A stretch of DNA of 64,000 nucleotides from positions 1,426,001-1,490,000 of the forward strand of contig NZ_JPOE01000005.1 of the NCBI RefSeq assembly GCF_000733775.1, in the 5' to 3' direction. The notes below the pieces were generated by a model, which ran no database searches, was not told where the DNA came from, and was given only the letters and a program-made list of their open reading frames with translations. Below, one piece after another: positions 55,815-64,000 of this stretch (position 1 is the stretch's first letter; each line of letters starts with the position of its first letter). This DNA comes from Thiomonas sp. FB-Cd (lineage in GTDB: Bacteria > Pseudomonadota > Gammaproteobacteria > Burkholderiales > Burkholderiaceae_C). The position numbers and the translations under genes were made by a program.

Positions 55815-56954
55815 ATGCAGGTCAAGCGCGCCTATCGCTTTCGCTTCTACCCGACGCCCGAGCAAGTTGACGCACTGGCTCGAACCTTCGGGTGCGCACG
55901 CTTCGCTTACAACCACATGTTGCGCATGCGCAGCGACGCCTGGATGCAGCGGCGAGAGCGCGTGGGCTACCACGAAACCTCCGCGGCGCTGACCATGCTC
56001 AAGAAGACGCCCGAGCATGCGTGGCTGAACGAAGTCAGCAGCGTGCCCGTGCAGCAGGCGCTGCGGCACCTGAACACCGCGTTCTCGAACTTCTTCGCCA
56101 AGCGAGCCCGGTACCCGTCCTTCAAGCGCAAGGACGGGCCGCAGGCGGCCGAGTACACCACCAGCGCATTCCGATGGGACGCGGGCCGGCGCGAGTTGCG
56201 TCTGGCGAAGATGGACGCGCCGCTGGACATCCGCTGGTCGCGCACCTTGCCACAGGCGGCCAAGCTCACGACCGTGACCATCTCGCGCGACACTGCGGGG
56301 CGGTACTTCGCCGCGCTGCTGTGCGACGACGTGGTCACGTCCAGGAAGGCCGCATCCGGCCAGGTCGGCATCGACCTGGGGCTCACCCACTTCGCGATCC
56401 TCTCCAGTGGCGAGAAGGTCGCATCCCCCAAGGCCTTTCGCCGCTGCGAAGCGCGACTGGCCGTGCGCCAGCGCCGGCTGGCGCGAGCCAAGCTCGGCTC
56501 GAAGAACCGGGCGAAGTTGAAGTTGAAAGTTGCTGCGCTGCATGCGCACATCACGGACGCGCGCAGGGACTTCCTGCACAAGCTCTCGACCCGGTTGATC
56601 AACGAAAACCAAGTGATCGCCGTCGAGACGCTGTCCGTGTCGAACATGCAGCGCAACCACTGCTCGGCGAAGTCGATCAGCGATGCAGGCTGGTCAGAGT
56701 TCGTCAGGCAGCTTGAGTACAAGGCGCAGTGGAATGGGCGCACGCTGATTGGCATTGACCGCTGGTACCCGAGCAGCAAGACCTGCTCGGCCTGCGGCCA
56801 TGTGCAAGGCAGGATGCCGCTCAGCGTGCGCGAATGGACGTGCCCGGAGTGCGGCACGCGCCACGATCGCGACGTGAACGCAGCGCGCAATGTATTGGCC
56901 GCAGGACTTGCGGTAGCAGCCCATGGAGAGACTGTCAGTCCTGTGTTGCTGTAA
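55815..56954 (+). CDS. tnpB: TnpB RNA-guided nuclease, copy 2
   Basis: 379 residues, RuvC triad and zinc finger intact, as in copy 1; the single change is His for Arg next to the first zinc-finger Cys pair (SACGHVQG). Its right end with the hairpin CGGCCT/AGGCCG (56991-57004) closes at 57016. The omega-RNA guide taken from the flank would read GTTGAGATGAAGG, that is, it would span the merE-like start codon. Confidence 0.95.
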   Translation: MQVKRAYRFRFYPTPEQVDALARTFGCARFAYNHMLRMRSDAWMQRRERVGYHETSAALTMLKKTPEHAWLNEVSSVPVQQALRHLNTAFSNFFAKRARYPSFKRKDGPQAAEYTTSAFRWDAGRRELRLAKMDAPLDIRWSRTLPQAAKLTTVTISRDTAGRYFAALLCDDVVTSRKAASGQVGIDLGLTHFAILSSGEKVASPKAFRRCEARLAVRQRRLARAKLGSKNRAKLKLKVAALHAHITDARRDFLHKLSTRLINENQVIAVETLSVSNMQRNHCSAKSISDAGWSEFVRQLEYKAQWNGRTLIGIDRWYPSSKTCSACGHVQGRMPLSVREWTCPECGTRHDRDVNAARNVLAAGLAVAAHGETVSPVLL

Positions 56955-57016
56955 AGCGGCATGGGCAGGGCTCTGTGAAGTGGGAATCTTCGGCCTTCAG
57001 GCCGGGGAGCAGTCAA
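56955..57016 (+). ncRNA. right end of copy 2 and 3' part of a candidate omega RNA
   Basis: Same sequence as 50256-50317: hairpin, GGGGAGCAGTCAA at the edge. The neighbouring flank starts GTTGAGATG. See copy 1 for the reasoning. Confidence 0.55.
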
Positions 57017-57022
57017 GTTGAG

Positions 57023-57328
57023 ATGAAGGAGGCAGCGCGCAAAAGTATCGCCGGCTACCTGTGGACTGGCTTAGCCGTGCTGGTCTGTCCATGTCATTTG
57101 CCGATCCTGGTCGGCGCTCTGGCTGGCACGACCGTTGGCGCCTTGGTCAGCAATCACTGGGTCGTCGCACTGTTCAGCTTGGTGGCTTTGTTTTTCTTTT
57201 CTGCGACCCGAGCGTGGATGGCTTTGTCGGAAGGCTCATGCGGTTCTCGGTGCGAGGAAGCGCGTGGCCCCGCGTTGGGAGCAGACAAGGCGAAGCGGCG
57301 CACCGTTAAACTGCGTGACTCGTCCTGA
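57023..57328 (+). CDS. merE: MerE-like mercury transport protein, orphan
   Basis: 101 residues from ATG 57023. Residues 7-68 match MerE: SIAGYLWTGLAVLVCPCHLPILVGALAGTT with the vicinal-type CPCHLP cysteines in the first membrane helix, then NHWVVALFSLVALFFFS as the second. MerE moves Hg(II) and methylmercury across the inner membrane. The tail after residue 70 is Cys/Arg-rich and unlike MerE. No other mer gene is near; the IS unit ends 6 nt before the ATG, so its own promoter is probably cut off and expression would depend on the IS. Confidence 0.8.
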   Translation: MKEAARKSIAGYLWTGLAVLVCPCHLPILVGALAGTTVGALVSNHWVVALFSLVALFFFSATRAWMALSEGSCGSRCEEARGPALGADKAKRRTVKLRDSS

Positions 57329-57550
57329 ATGGGCAGGGCTCTCGTATATCAAGCTTGTACGGCAATGGCTCGACCGAGCGGCTCTGGCACATGTTTTAAC
57401 CCCTGGTTTTGCATTTCTGCACGGGGTCTTGCCTTCGTCCAGTTTGCGAATGGACGGCGTCAAGCGAAGCCAACGTCGTACGCTCGTTGACAACGCGAGC
57501 CCGAAGGCGCCAGCCGCGAACTTTCCGATCGGAAATCACCGACGACGGCA

Positions 57551-59338
57551 TCAATAACCCAGGGCCAATCCCGCAGGGCGGCGGCGATCGTTAGCGCCCT
57601 CGATGGCATGCGTAAGGGGATTGCGCAGGATCGCTTCATCTGCGCCCCAGGCCGGAACTGGTTTGAGCGTGTAGCCCATCAATTCCAGTGCCTTGGCGGT
57701 TGTTGGTGTCAGATAGCCAGGCTCAACGAACAGTTCATCAGGAAACCATTGCATGTGCAGGCGTGGCGCGTCAACGGCCTGCTGCATGTCCATGCCGAAA
57801 TCGATCACGTTGACGATGCTGCTGAGCGTCGTGGAGATGATCGTCGAGCCGCCAGGGCTTCCCGTCACCATGAACACCGTGCCATGCCTGAGTACGATGG
57901 TTGGCACCATCGAGGAAAGTGGACGCTTGCCGGGTTCGATCGCATTGGCATGACCCTGAACAAGGCCGAATAAGTTGGGCACTCCGGGCTTGGAGGTGAA
58001 ATCGTCCATCTCGTTGTTCAGAAAGAACCCCGTATTGCCGGCCATCATGCCAACGCCGAACAGGGCATTGATGGTGTAGGTCACGCTAACGGCGCACCCC
58101 TTGGCATCCAGCACCGAGTACTGCGTGGTGTGCATGCCCTCGGTCGCCCCCAGGCTGCCCTTAACCTCAGAGGATGGCGTGGCGCGTCCGGGTTGGATTG
58201 CAGCGCGGATTCGCGCAGCGGTGGTGTCCGACAACAGGCGACGGGTGGGGTTGTGGACGAAGGCGGGATCGCCAAGGTATGTATTGCGGTCGGCAAACGC
58301 GTGGCGCTCGGCTTCAGCAAAATCATGCGTTGCCTGCACGGAACCGTAACCGGACTGGGCCAGGGAGTAGCCGCTGAGGACGCGAAGGACTTCACACAGT
58401 GTCACGCCCGATCCTGGTGGGGGTGCCGTGACAACCATGTAGCCTCGATACCGGCATTCGACGGGCTTTGCCCACACGATGGTGTAGCGGTGGAAGTCCC
58501 GCAGACGAAGGATGCCGCCATGCCTGTTGCTCGCTGCCACGATCGTCCTGGCGATGGGGCCGGCGTAGAACGCACGCGTGCCATTTTTCTCGATCAGCTC
58601 GAGCGTTCGACCGAGTTGCGGTTGTTTGAGTACTTCGCCGGCGTTCCAGGGCCGTCCGTGGTTGAGGAATATTGAAGCCACGTTGGGGTGTGCAGCAAAG
58701 TCCTGGGTGTGCGCCCGCAGGATCGTGATATCGCCTGGCTGCAACCTAAAACCGTCGCGCGCCAATTTGATCGCCGGAGCCATCACCTGTCTGAGGCTCA
58801 TGGTGCCGTATTTGCGCAACGCTGCGTTAAGGCCCATAACCGTTCCCGGAACGCCCACACCCAGGTAAGTCTTGGTGCTTCGACCTGGTATGACATTGCC
58901 GTGCGCGTCCTGAAACAACGTTGAGGTGGCCTTGAGCGGAGCCTTTTCGCGGAAATCGAGAAAGACATTGGTCCCGTTCGCGAGGTGAATGGTCATGAAG
59001 CCGCCGCCACCAATATTTCCGCAGCAAGGATTGACCACGGCCTGTGCATAACCCACCGCGACCGCAGCATCGACGGCATTGCCTCCTTCACGGAGGATCT
59101 CAAGGCCGACCCTGGTTGCGTAATGCTGGTCGGTCACCACCATGGCGTGCCGCGCCATGACGGGCTTCGAAGGCGCTGCCGGTGCATGTGGATTCCCGCT
59201 ACCCCCGTTGTTCCATGTCGCGATCTCAGGCACCGGCCGAGGTTCGGACGCGTGCGCGGGAACGCCCGCCTGCACGGCCCCATGGGACAACCCGAGGGTG
59301 AACAGGCTGATCAGCAATGCATGATGCGCTGCTCGCAT
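57551..59338 (-). CDS. ggt: gamma-glutamyltransferase, periplasmic
   Basis: 595 residues from ATG 59338, chosen for the GGGGAG 7 nt upstream and the signal peptide it exposes (HALLISLFTLGLSHGAVQAG, cut probably after AQA-type residues). Autoprocessing site at the Thr of GMHTTQYSVLD starts the small subunit. Other marks: GGGGFMTIHL (large subunit), NNEMDDF and SSMVPTIVL, then GSPGGSTIISTT. Cleaves glutathione in the periplasm, giving cysteinyl-glycine, a fitting neighbour for sulfur genes. Converges with the merE-like gene after 222 nt that hold no gene. Confidence 0.95.
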   Translation of the reverse strand: MRAAHHALLISLFTLGLSHGAVQAGVPAHASEPRPVPEIATWNNGGSGNPHAPAAPSKPVMARHAMVVTDQHYATRVGLEILREGGNAVDAAVAVGYAQAVVNPCCGNIGGGGFMTIHLANGTNVFLDFREKAPLKATSTLFQDAHGNVIPGRSTKTYLGVGVPGTVMGLNAALRKYGTMSLRQVMAPAIKLARDGFRLQPGDITILRAHTQDFAAHPNVASIFLNHGRPWNAGEVLKQPQLGRTLELIEKNGTRAFYAGPIARTIVAASNRHGGILRLRDFHRYTIVWAKPVECRYRGYMVVTAPPPGSGVTLCEVLRVLSGYSLAQSGYGSVQATHDFAEAERHAFADRNTYLGDPAFVHNPTRRLLSDTTAARIRAAIQPGRATPSSEVKGSLGATEGMHTTQYSVLDAKGCAVSVTYTINALFGVGMMAGNTGFFLNNEMDDFTSKPGVPNLFGLVQGHANAIEPGKRPLSSMVPTIVLRHGTVFMVTGSPGGSTIISTTLSSIVNVIDFGMDMQQAVDAPRLHMQWFPDELFVEPGYLTPTTAKALELMGYTLKPVPAWGADEAILRNPLTHAIEGANDRRRPAGLALGY

Positions 59339-59734
59339 GTGATGGCTCCCCGCAAGGATGGCTGCAAACCCGAAAAGCAATGACAACCTGGGCGAAAAGG
59401 CTTCGGCTGCGCAGGCTTATATCGCCAAGCATCTATCGGTATGAAAACACTGTACTTCGGTTTTGAGCGGTTCGTACCTAGCATTTGCCAACGTTCAAGC
59501 GATCCCATCCATGCACATCCCAGCCACGATCATCGGTTTTGCCCAAGCGCCCCACGCGGGTCAGTCGTTTCGTGGGAGCGTTGACGAGCGGGTCGCGCCG
59601 GCGTTCCTGGTGCAGCCTGCTCCAGAAAGTCCGCAACGAGCGCATTGGGCGCAGCTCGTGTCGGGCGCTGTGCGGCATGCAATGGCGGCCTTCAGCAATG
59701 TGCGGGCCGCTCCCAGGACCATGGTCTGATCCCC
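59339..59734. promoter_or_regulatory. divergent promoter region of ggt and the cysI operon
   Basis: 396 nt without a supported gene. The AT-rich segment near 59420-59470 (ATCTATCGGTATGAAAACAC...) is the likeliest promoter zone. A CysB-binding site would be expected here for sulfur control but I could not identify one by eye. Confidence 0.4.
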
Positions 59735-61453
59735 ATGTACGCCTATACCGACTTCGACAGACGATTCATCCGGGCACGCGCTGCGCAGTATCGCGATCAG
59801 CTTGAGCGGTATCTCGCGGGCGCCCTGGGAGAAGAGGAATTCAAGCCCCTGCGCCTGCAAAACGGCTGGTATGTCCAACGCCATGCGCCCATGCTGCGCG
59901 TGGCCATCCCGTATGGTGCACTGACCAGTGCGCAACTGCATGCCCTGGCCGCCATCGCCGAAGAATTCGACAGGGGCTATGCACACTTCACGACCCGCCA
60001 GAATATTCAGTTCAACTGGATCCCCTTGGTACAAAGCGCCGACGCGATGGATCGGCTGGCGGCGGTCGACATGCATGGCATCCAGACCAGCGGCAACTGC
60101 ATCCGCAACATTACGAGCGATGTCTTTGCTGGCATCGCACCGGACGAAATCATCGATCCACGCCCCTTTTGCGAGATCCTTCGCCAATGGAGCACGCTGC
60201 ATCCGGAGTTTGCATATCTGCCGCGAAAATTCAAGATCGCCGTTGGGGGGGCGCAGGAAGACCGGGTGGCTGCCAGTTGGTATGACGTCGGCCTGCAGGC
60301 TGTAGCCGACGACACGGGCCAGGTTGGGTTTAGGGTGCGGGTGGGCGGTGGCATGGGCCGCACGCCCATGATCGGGGCAATCATTCGCGAGTTTCTGCCC
60401 TGGTCGCAACTGCTCCTGTACATCGAGGCGATCCTGCGCGTGTACAACGCCTATGGGCGGCGCGATAACATCTGGAAGGCGCGCATCAAGATCCTGGTGA
60501 AAGCTGAGGGCGCTCGGTTTGCTGAGGCCGTGGAGCGTGAGTTCGCCGATATCGCGCAGCGCGATGTGGGCGGCGCAGCTCACCTCATCACGCTGCGGGA
60601 CTTCAACCGTTTTGCGGCCTTGTTCGCACCTCCTCCCGGCATTGACCTGAGCCCGAGTCCGGCTGCCCCCATTGGGATCGTGGAGTCGGATTTGCAGCCC
60701 GCATTTGAGCGTTGGAAGCAGCGCAATGTGCATGCGCATCGCCTGAACGGCTACCACGCCGTAACCCTGTCGCTCAAGCGCCCAGGACAGGCGCCAGGCG
60801 ATGTCACCGCAGCCCAGATGCGCGCGGCGGCGGCCTTGGCCGATCGCTACAGCCAAGGGGAGTTGCGCGTGAGCCACGAGCAAAATCTTGTCTTGTCCTG
60901 GGTGCCCAAGGCGAGCCTGCACGCGCTGTGGCGGGATGCGCGCGAAGGCGGCTTCGGCACGCCCAATATCGGTCTGCTGACCGACATGATTTCCTGCCCC
61001 GGTGGAGACTTCTGCGCGCTTGCGAATGCCCGTTCGATCCCGATTGCGGCGGCCATCGCCGAGCGGTACGCCGATCTCGATGAGCTCTTCGACATTGGTG
61101 AGATCGACTTGAACATCAGCGGGTGCATCAACTCCTGCGGGCATCATCACAGCGGGCATATCGGGATCCTCGGCGTCGACAAGGATGGCGCCGAGTGGTA
61201 CCAGATCAGCATCGGCGGCTCCGATGGCTCAGGGGTTGGCGGAGCGGCCTTGCCGGGCAAGGTCCTTGGCCCGTCATTCGCCGCCGAAGAGGTGCCCGAT
61301 GTGATTGAGGCGTTGGTCTCGCTCTACCTGCGCCAGCGCATGCAGGGCGAGCGCTTCGTGGACTTTGCCCGCCGCATTGGCCTCGCCCCCTTGAAGGAAG
61401 CGGCCGATGGCGTGCGGCGGACGACCGCGGTCGACGAGGAGTCCCGGGTATGA
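59735..61453 (+). CDS. cysI: sulfite reductase hemoprotein subunit
   Basis: 572 residues from ATG 59735. Two ferredoxin-like halves with RNITSDVFAGI (sirohaem contact) and HFTTRQNIQFNWI. The 4Fe-4S-sirohaem ligands are CPGGDFC (C-x5-C) and SGCINSCG (C-x3-C) at about residues 425-470. Reduces sulfite to sulfide with six electrons. No cysJ flavoprotein gene follows, so electrons probably come from ferredoxin or the next gene product. First gene of a five-gene operon; its TGA overlaps the next ATG. Confidence 0.94.
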   Translation: MYAYTDFDRRFIRARAAQYRDQLERYLAGALGEEEFKPLRLQNGWYVQRHAPMLRVAIPYGALTSAQLHALAAIAEEFDRGYAHFTTRQNIQFNWIPLVQSADAMDRLAAVDMHGIQTSGNCIRNITSDVFAGIAPDEIIDPRPFCEILRQWSTLHPEFAYLPRKFKIAVGGAQEDRVAASWYDVGLQAVADDTGQVGFRVRVGGGMGRTPMIGAIIREFLPWSQLLLYIEAILRVYNAYGRRDNIWKARIKILVKAEGARFAEAVEREFADIAQRDVGGAAHLITLRDFNRFAALFAPPPGIDLSPSPAAPIGIVESDLQPAFERWKQRNVHAHRLNGYHAVTLSLKRPGQAPGDVTAAQMRAAAALADRYSQGELRVSHEQNLVLSWVPKASLHALWRDAREGGFGTPNIGLLTDMISCPGGDFCALANARSIPIAAAIAERYADLDELFDIGEIDLNISGCINSCGHHHSGHIGILGVDKDGAEWYQISIGGSDGSGVGGAALPGKVLGPSFAAEEVPDVIEALVSLYLRQRMQGERFVDFARRIGLAPLKEAADGVRRTTAVDEESRV

Positions 61454-61968
61454 GATTTGTTGATTCCAAGGCGGACGTTTGGGCCGGCGTCGATGATCCC
61501 GACGCTGCCATCGCGCCGCATCGTCTCCTGACCCCCGAGCAATGGCAGGCCGTGCGCCTGTCCTGGCCTGCGAACCTGCCCGTTGGGCTCATTCTTTCCA
61601 ACAGTCACGACGTGCGTACGCTGGAGGGATCGTTGTCGTGCTTTGCCGCCGTTGCGTTGCAGTTTCCCAAGTGGACGGACGGCCGTGCCTATAGCCAGGC
61701 CAGGCTTTTGCGTGTGCGGCTGCGTTACACGGGGGACATTCGCGCCATCGGCGACATCCTCGTGGACATGGCGCTACCGCTGGCGCGAACCGGATTTGAC
61801 ACCGCCGTTCTCCGCGCAGATCAGGACCTGGAAGTGGCGCAGCACGCACTGCGCTTTTTTGACGGCCTTTTATCGTTTCCCGGCACGGACATCAGGCGTG
61901 GCGGATCGGTGTATTACCAGGGCGACGCGCTTGACCCTGATCCTCTCTTTCGCAAGGCTGTCGCATGA
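61450..61968 (+). CDS. DUF934 sulfate-assimilation accessory protein
   Basis: 172 residues. Family marks: LPVGLILSNSHDVRTLEG, LQFPKWTDGRAYSQARLLR and FDTAVLRADQDLEVAQHAL. DUF934 proteins are regularly located between cysI and cysH in proteobacteria and are thought to help sulfite reductase, possibly in electron transfer; the biochemical role is not established. Start ATG overlaps the cysI stop by 4 nt, and its own stop overlaps cysH by 4 nt. Confidence 0.9.
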   Translation: MRFVDSKADVWAGVDDPDAAIAPHRLLTPEQWQAVRLSWPANLPVGLILSNSHDVRTLEGSLSCFAAVALQFPKWTDGRAYSQARLLRVRLRYTGDIRAIGDILVDMALPLARTGFDTAVLRADQDLEVAQHALRFFDGLLSFPGTDIRRGGSVYYQGDALDPDPLFRKAVA

Positions 61969-62768
61969 AGAGCACCGTTTCCATTGATGTGCGGGCAGGC
62001 TCGGCAGTCGCCGTGCACGCCAAACCCAGTCAGGGTTTCGATCAGCGCGCCGCTGCCGCTCTGGCCATGCTCAGCGCGGCAGCGGCCGAGTTCCCCGACG
62101 CCATCGTGCAAGCCACGAGCCTGGGCGCAGAAGACATGGTCATCACGGATCTGATTGCACGGCACGAGCTTCCGATTGCCATCGGGATGCTCGACACAGG
62201 CCAACTGCACGACGAGACCCTTGCCATGGTCGGGCGCACGCAGCACCACTACGGAGTGCAAATCGAGGTCTGGCGTCCGCAGGCCACGGCAGCACGTCAG
62301 TTCGTTGCAACCCATGGGGCCGACGCCATGCGCAAGAGCGTCGAGTTGCGCCACGCCTGCTGCGCATTGCGCAAGCTAGAGCCACTTTCGCGCATGCTTG
62401 AAGGCCGCCAGGGCTGGATTACGGGCATGCGTCGCGAGCAGTCGCAGCAGCGAAAGCAGATTTCGCTGCGCGAGCGCGACAAGCAGGGCCGTGCGAAGTT
62501 GAACCCATTGATTGATTGGACATTGGGCGATGTGTGGCACTACATCAGCCTGGAGTGTGTGCCCTACAACCCGCTGCACGACCGTCATTTCCCCAGCATT
62601 GGCTGCTCGCCATGCACCCGCGCCGTGACCGCTGGCGAGGACTTCCGGGCCGGGCGCTGGTGGTGGGAGAGCGACGGTGCCAAGGAATGTGGCCTGCACG
62701 TTCAAGGGCGCTCGGCCAGCAGCGAATCGCAGCAGTCTTCCCAGCGAGATACCGGAGTTCACCCATGA
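61965..62768 (+). CDS. cysH: adenylylsulfate/phosphoadenylylsulfate reductase
   Basis: 267 residues. ATP-pyrophosphatase-like core, then the two Fe-S cysteine pairs HACCALRKLEPLSR and GCSPCTRAV, which mark the iron-sulfur type that prefers APS; the catalytic Cys is in KECGLH at the C-terminus. GRWWWES is typical of the same class. Reduces APS or PAPS to sulfite with thioredoxin. About 20 extra residues follow the ECGLH motif, rich in Ser and Gln. Stop overlaps the cysD ATG (ATGA). Confidence 0.94.
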   Translation: MKSTVSIDVRAGSAVAVHAKPSQGFDQRAAAALAMLSAAAAEFPDAIVQATSLGAEDMVITDLIARHELPIAIGMLDTGQLHDETLAMVGRTQHHYGVQIEVWRPQATAARQFVATHGADAMRKSVELRHACCALRKLEPLSRMLEGRQGWITGMRREQSQQRKQISLRERDKQGRAKLNPLIDWTLGDVWHYISLECVPYNPLHDRHFPSIGCSPCTRAVTAGEDFRAGRWWWESDGAKECGLHVQGRSASSESQQSSQRDTGVHP

Positions 62769-63724
62769 ATGCCCCACTGAATTTGGAACGGCTACGACCG
62801 CAAATCGATCATCGCCACCTCGATGCCTTGGAGGAAGAGGCGATCTACATCCTGCGGGAAGTTGCCGGCAGTTTTGAGCGCACGGCGCTGCTGTTCTCGG
62901 GCGGCAAGGATTCCTGTGTCGTTCTGCGCCTGGCCGAGAAGGCATTCAAGCGCCGGCAGGCCGATGGCGTTTACGCGGGCCGGCTTCCGTTCTCGCTCAT
63001 GCACGTGGATACTGGGCACAATTTTCCCGAGGTCATTGCCTTTCGCGATGCCCTGGCGGCGGGCTCGCCAGACACGTTCATCATCGCGCATCTTGAGGAC
63101 TCGATCCGGCGCGGATCCGTGCGGCTTGGCCATGCGCTGGAGTCGCGCAACGCCCACCAGAGCGTGGCCTTGCTCGAGGCCATTGAAAAGCATCGCTTTG
63201 ACTGCCTGATCGGCGGGGCCAGGCGCGATGAGGAGAAGGCGCGCGCGAAGGAGCGCATCTTCAGTCACCGCGATCAGTTTGGCCAATGGCTGCCCAAGGA
63301 GCAAAGGCCCGAGCTTTGGTCGTTGTTTAACACCCGCGTGCGCCCGGGTGAGCATTTCAGGGCCTTTCCCATCAGCAACTGGACGGAACTTGACGTCTGG
63401 TTGTATATCGCCCGAGAAGCCATCGCTCTTCCCGATCTGTACTACAGCCATGCACGGCAGGTCGTCCGCCGCAAGGGGCTCCTGGTTCCACTCGGCCCCG
63501 TGACGCCGCCCCAGGACGACGAGTGCGTCGAAACCATTCGCGTGCGCTTTCGAACCGTGGGCGACATGACATGTACCTGCCCGGTGCAGAGCGAAGCAGC
63601 CAGTGCCATGGACGTGATCGCTGAAACGCTGACGGCCACGCTCAGCGAGCGAGGCGCCACACGAATGGACGACCGCACATCCGATGCTTCCATGGAACGT
63701 CGAAAAAAAGAGGGCTATTTCTAA
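62765..63724 (+). CDS. cysD: sulfate adenylyltransferase subunit 2
   Basis: 319 residues from ATG 62765, where the family N-terminus ([18 protein letters not shown]) begins; the frame is open to 62516 inside cysH but that is a shadow. PP-loop [17 protein letters not shown] for ATP, then [16 protein letters not shown], and [17 protein letters not shown]. With CysN forms ATP sulfurylase, which makes APS from ATP and sulfate. Stop TAA touches the cysN ATG. Confidence 0.96.
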   Translation: MNAPLNLERLRPQIDHRHLDALEEEAIYILREVAGSFERTALLFSGGKDSCVVLRLAEKAFKRRQADGVYAGRLPFSLMHVDTGHNFPEVIAFRDALAAGSPDTFIIAHLEDSIRRGSVRLGHALESRNAHQSVALLEAIEKHRFDCLIGGARRDEEKARAKERIFSHRDQFGQWLPKEQRPELWSLFNTRVRPGEHFRAFPISNWTELDVWLYIAREAIALPDLYYSHARQVVRRKGLLVPLGPVTPPQDDECVETIRVRFRTVGDMTCTCPVQSEAASAMDVIAETLTATLSERGATRMDDRTSDASMERRKKEGYF

Positions 63725-64000
63725 TGGACCAGCACGAAACAAACGCCGAATTCCGCCACAAGGCGCTGCGTTTTCTGACGGCCGGCAGCGTTGACGATGG
63801 CAAGAGCACGCTGATCGGCCGGCTGCTGCTCGACAGTCAGGCCATTCTGGCGGATCAACTTGACGCGCTCAACAGGCGCGCCTCCGGTTCGCCCGTCGAT
63901 CTGTCGCAACTGACCGATGGTTTGGAGGCCGAGCGTGAGCAGGGCATCACCATTGACGTCGCCTACCGCTACTTCACCACGCCGCGGCGAAAATTCATCA
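63724..64000 (+). CDS. cysN: sulfate adenylyltransferase subunit 1 (GTPase), N-terminal part
   Basis: Open at the right edge; 92 codons visible. P-loop [19 protein letters not shown] and switch I region [19 protein letters not shown] are EF-Tu-like GTPase motifs that mark CysN (or the N-terminal half of CysNC). GTP hydrolysis drives APS formation by CysD. Starts 1 nt over the cysD stop (TAATG). Whether an APS kinase domain is fused at the C-terminus cannot be seen. Confidence 0.95.
   Translation, partial: MDQHETNAEFRHKALRFLTAGSVDDGKSTLIGRLLLDSQAILADQLDALNRRASGSPVDLSQLTDGLEAEREQGITIDVAYRYFTTPRRKFI

Larger units (their letters stand above)
54146..57016. mobile_element. 2,871-bp mobile unit, copy 2: IS1111/IS110-type transposase + TnpB
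   Basis: Second copy, same orientation as 47447-50317, offset exactly 6,699 bp. A small cluster of differences lies around 54890-54940 inside the transposase gene, plus single changes near 55629, 55767, 55798 and 56800. Otherwise identical, so the duplication is recent. The right edge AGTCAA abuts the merE-like gene. The intervening DNA (50318-54145) plus both units could behave as a composite transposon of 9.6 kb. Confidence 0.85.

Noticed and set aside
59561..61159. 532-residue minus-strand open frame
   Set aside because: Antisense to cysI, whose sirohaem motifs are intact on the plus strand.

Overview
The window is high-GC proteobacterial DNA, most likely from a Burkholderiales-type betaproteobacterium. 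The gene order M23 peptidase-anmK-erpA-argC-rpsI-rplM and the oxyR-recG pair are typical of that group. The genus cannot be fixed from the sequence alone; a Thiomonas-like organism is a guess.

Region 1 (1-15311) is core chromosome: peptidoglycan recycling, Fe-S insertion, arginine and proline synthesis, ribosomal proteins, an aldehyde dehydrogenase, a metallo-beta-lactamase-fold hydrolase, OxyR, RecG, an Lrp-type regulator and an acetoacetate-decarboxylase-like enzyme, ending in tRNA-Ser(GGA).

Region 2 (15298-47353) is a 32-kb genomic island inserted at the 3' end of that tRNA. It is bounded by a 14-bp direct repeat, and a P4-type integrase sits at the right end. From left to right it holds: a type I restriction-modification operon with two extra genes (a DUF262/DUF1524 GmrSD-like nuclease and an unknown protein with an E-x-K nuclease-like motif); fragments of a patatin and an IS3 transposase plus an orphan antitoxin; a phage-like recombination module (YqaJ exonuclease, DUF932, a Gp3/recombination-directionality-factor-like protein, zinc ribbons); a CP4-57-like replication core (two YfjJ/inovirus-Gp2-like proteins, a YfjI/DUF3987 protein, an AlpA-like regulator); a cargo and defence segment (membrane protein, Rx4H protein, Mrr-type nuclease, pRiA4b ORF-3 protein, Sel1/DUF2569 protein); and a ParA ATPase with a small partner. 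No relaxase or type IV secretion genes are visible, so it looks like a satellite or mobilisable island rather than a self-transmissible ICE.

Region 3 (47354-57016) is an insertion-sequence cluster. Two almost identical 2,871-bp units, directly repeated, each carry an IS1111/IS110-type DEDD transposase and an oppositely oriented TnpB. They bracket an IS630 element split by a second IS110-type element, and a 1-Cys peroxiredoxin gene. The second unit ends 6 nt before the start codon of an orphan merE-like gene.

Region 4 (57017-64000) returns to chromosome: the merE-like gene, a secreted gamma-glutamyltransferase, and the assimilatory sulfate reduction operon cysI-DUF934-cysH-cysD-cysN. Its junctions overlap at start and stop codons; cysN runs off the window.
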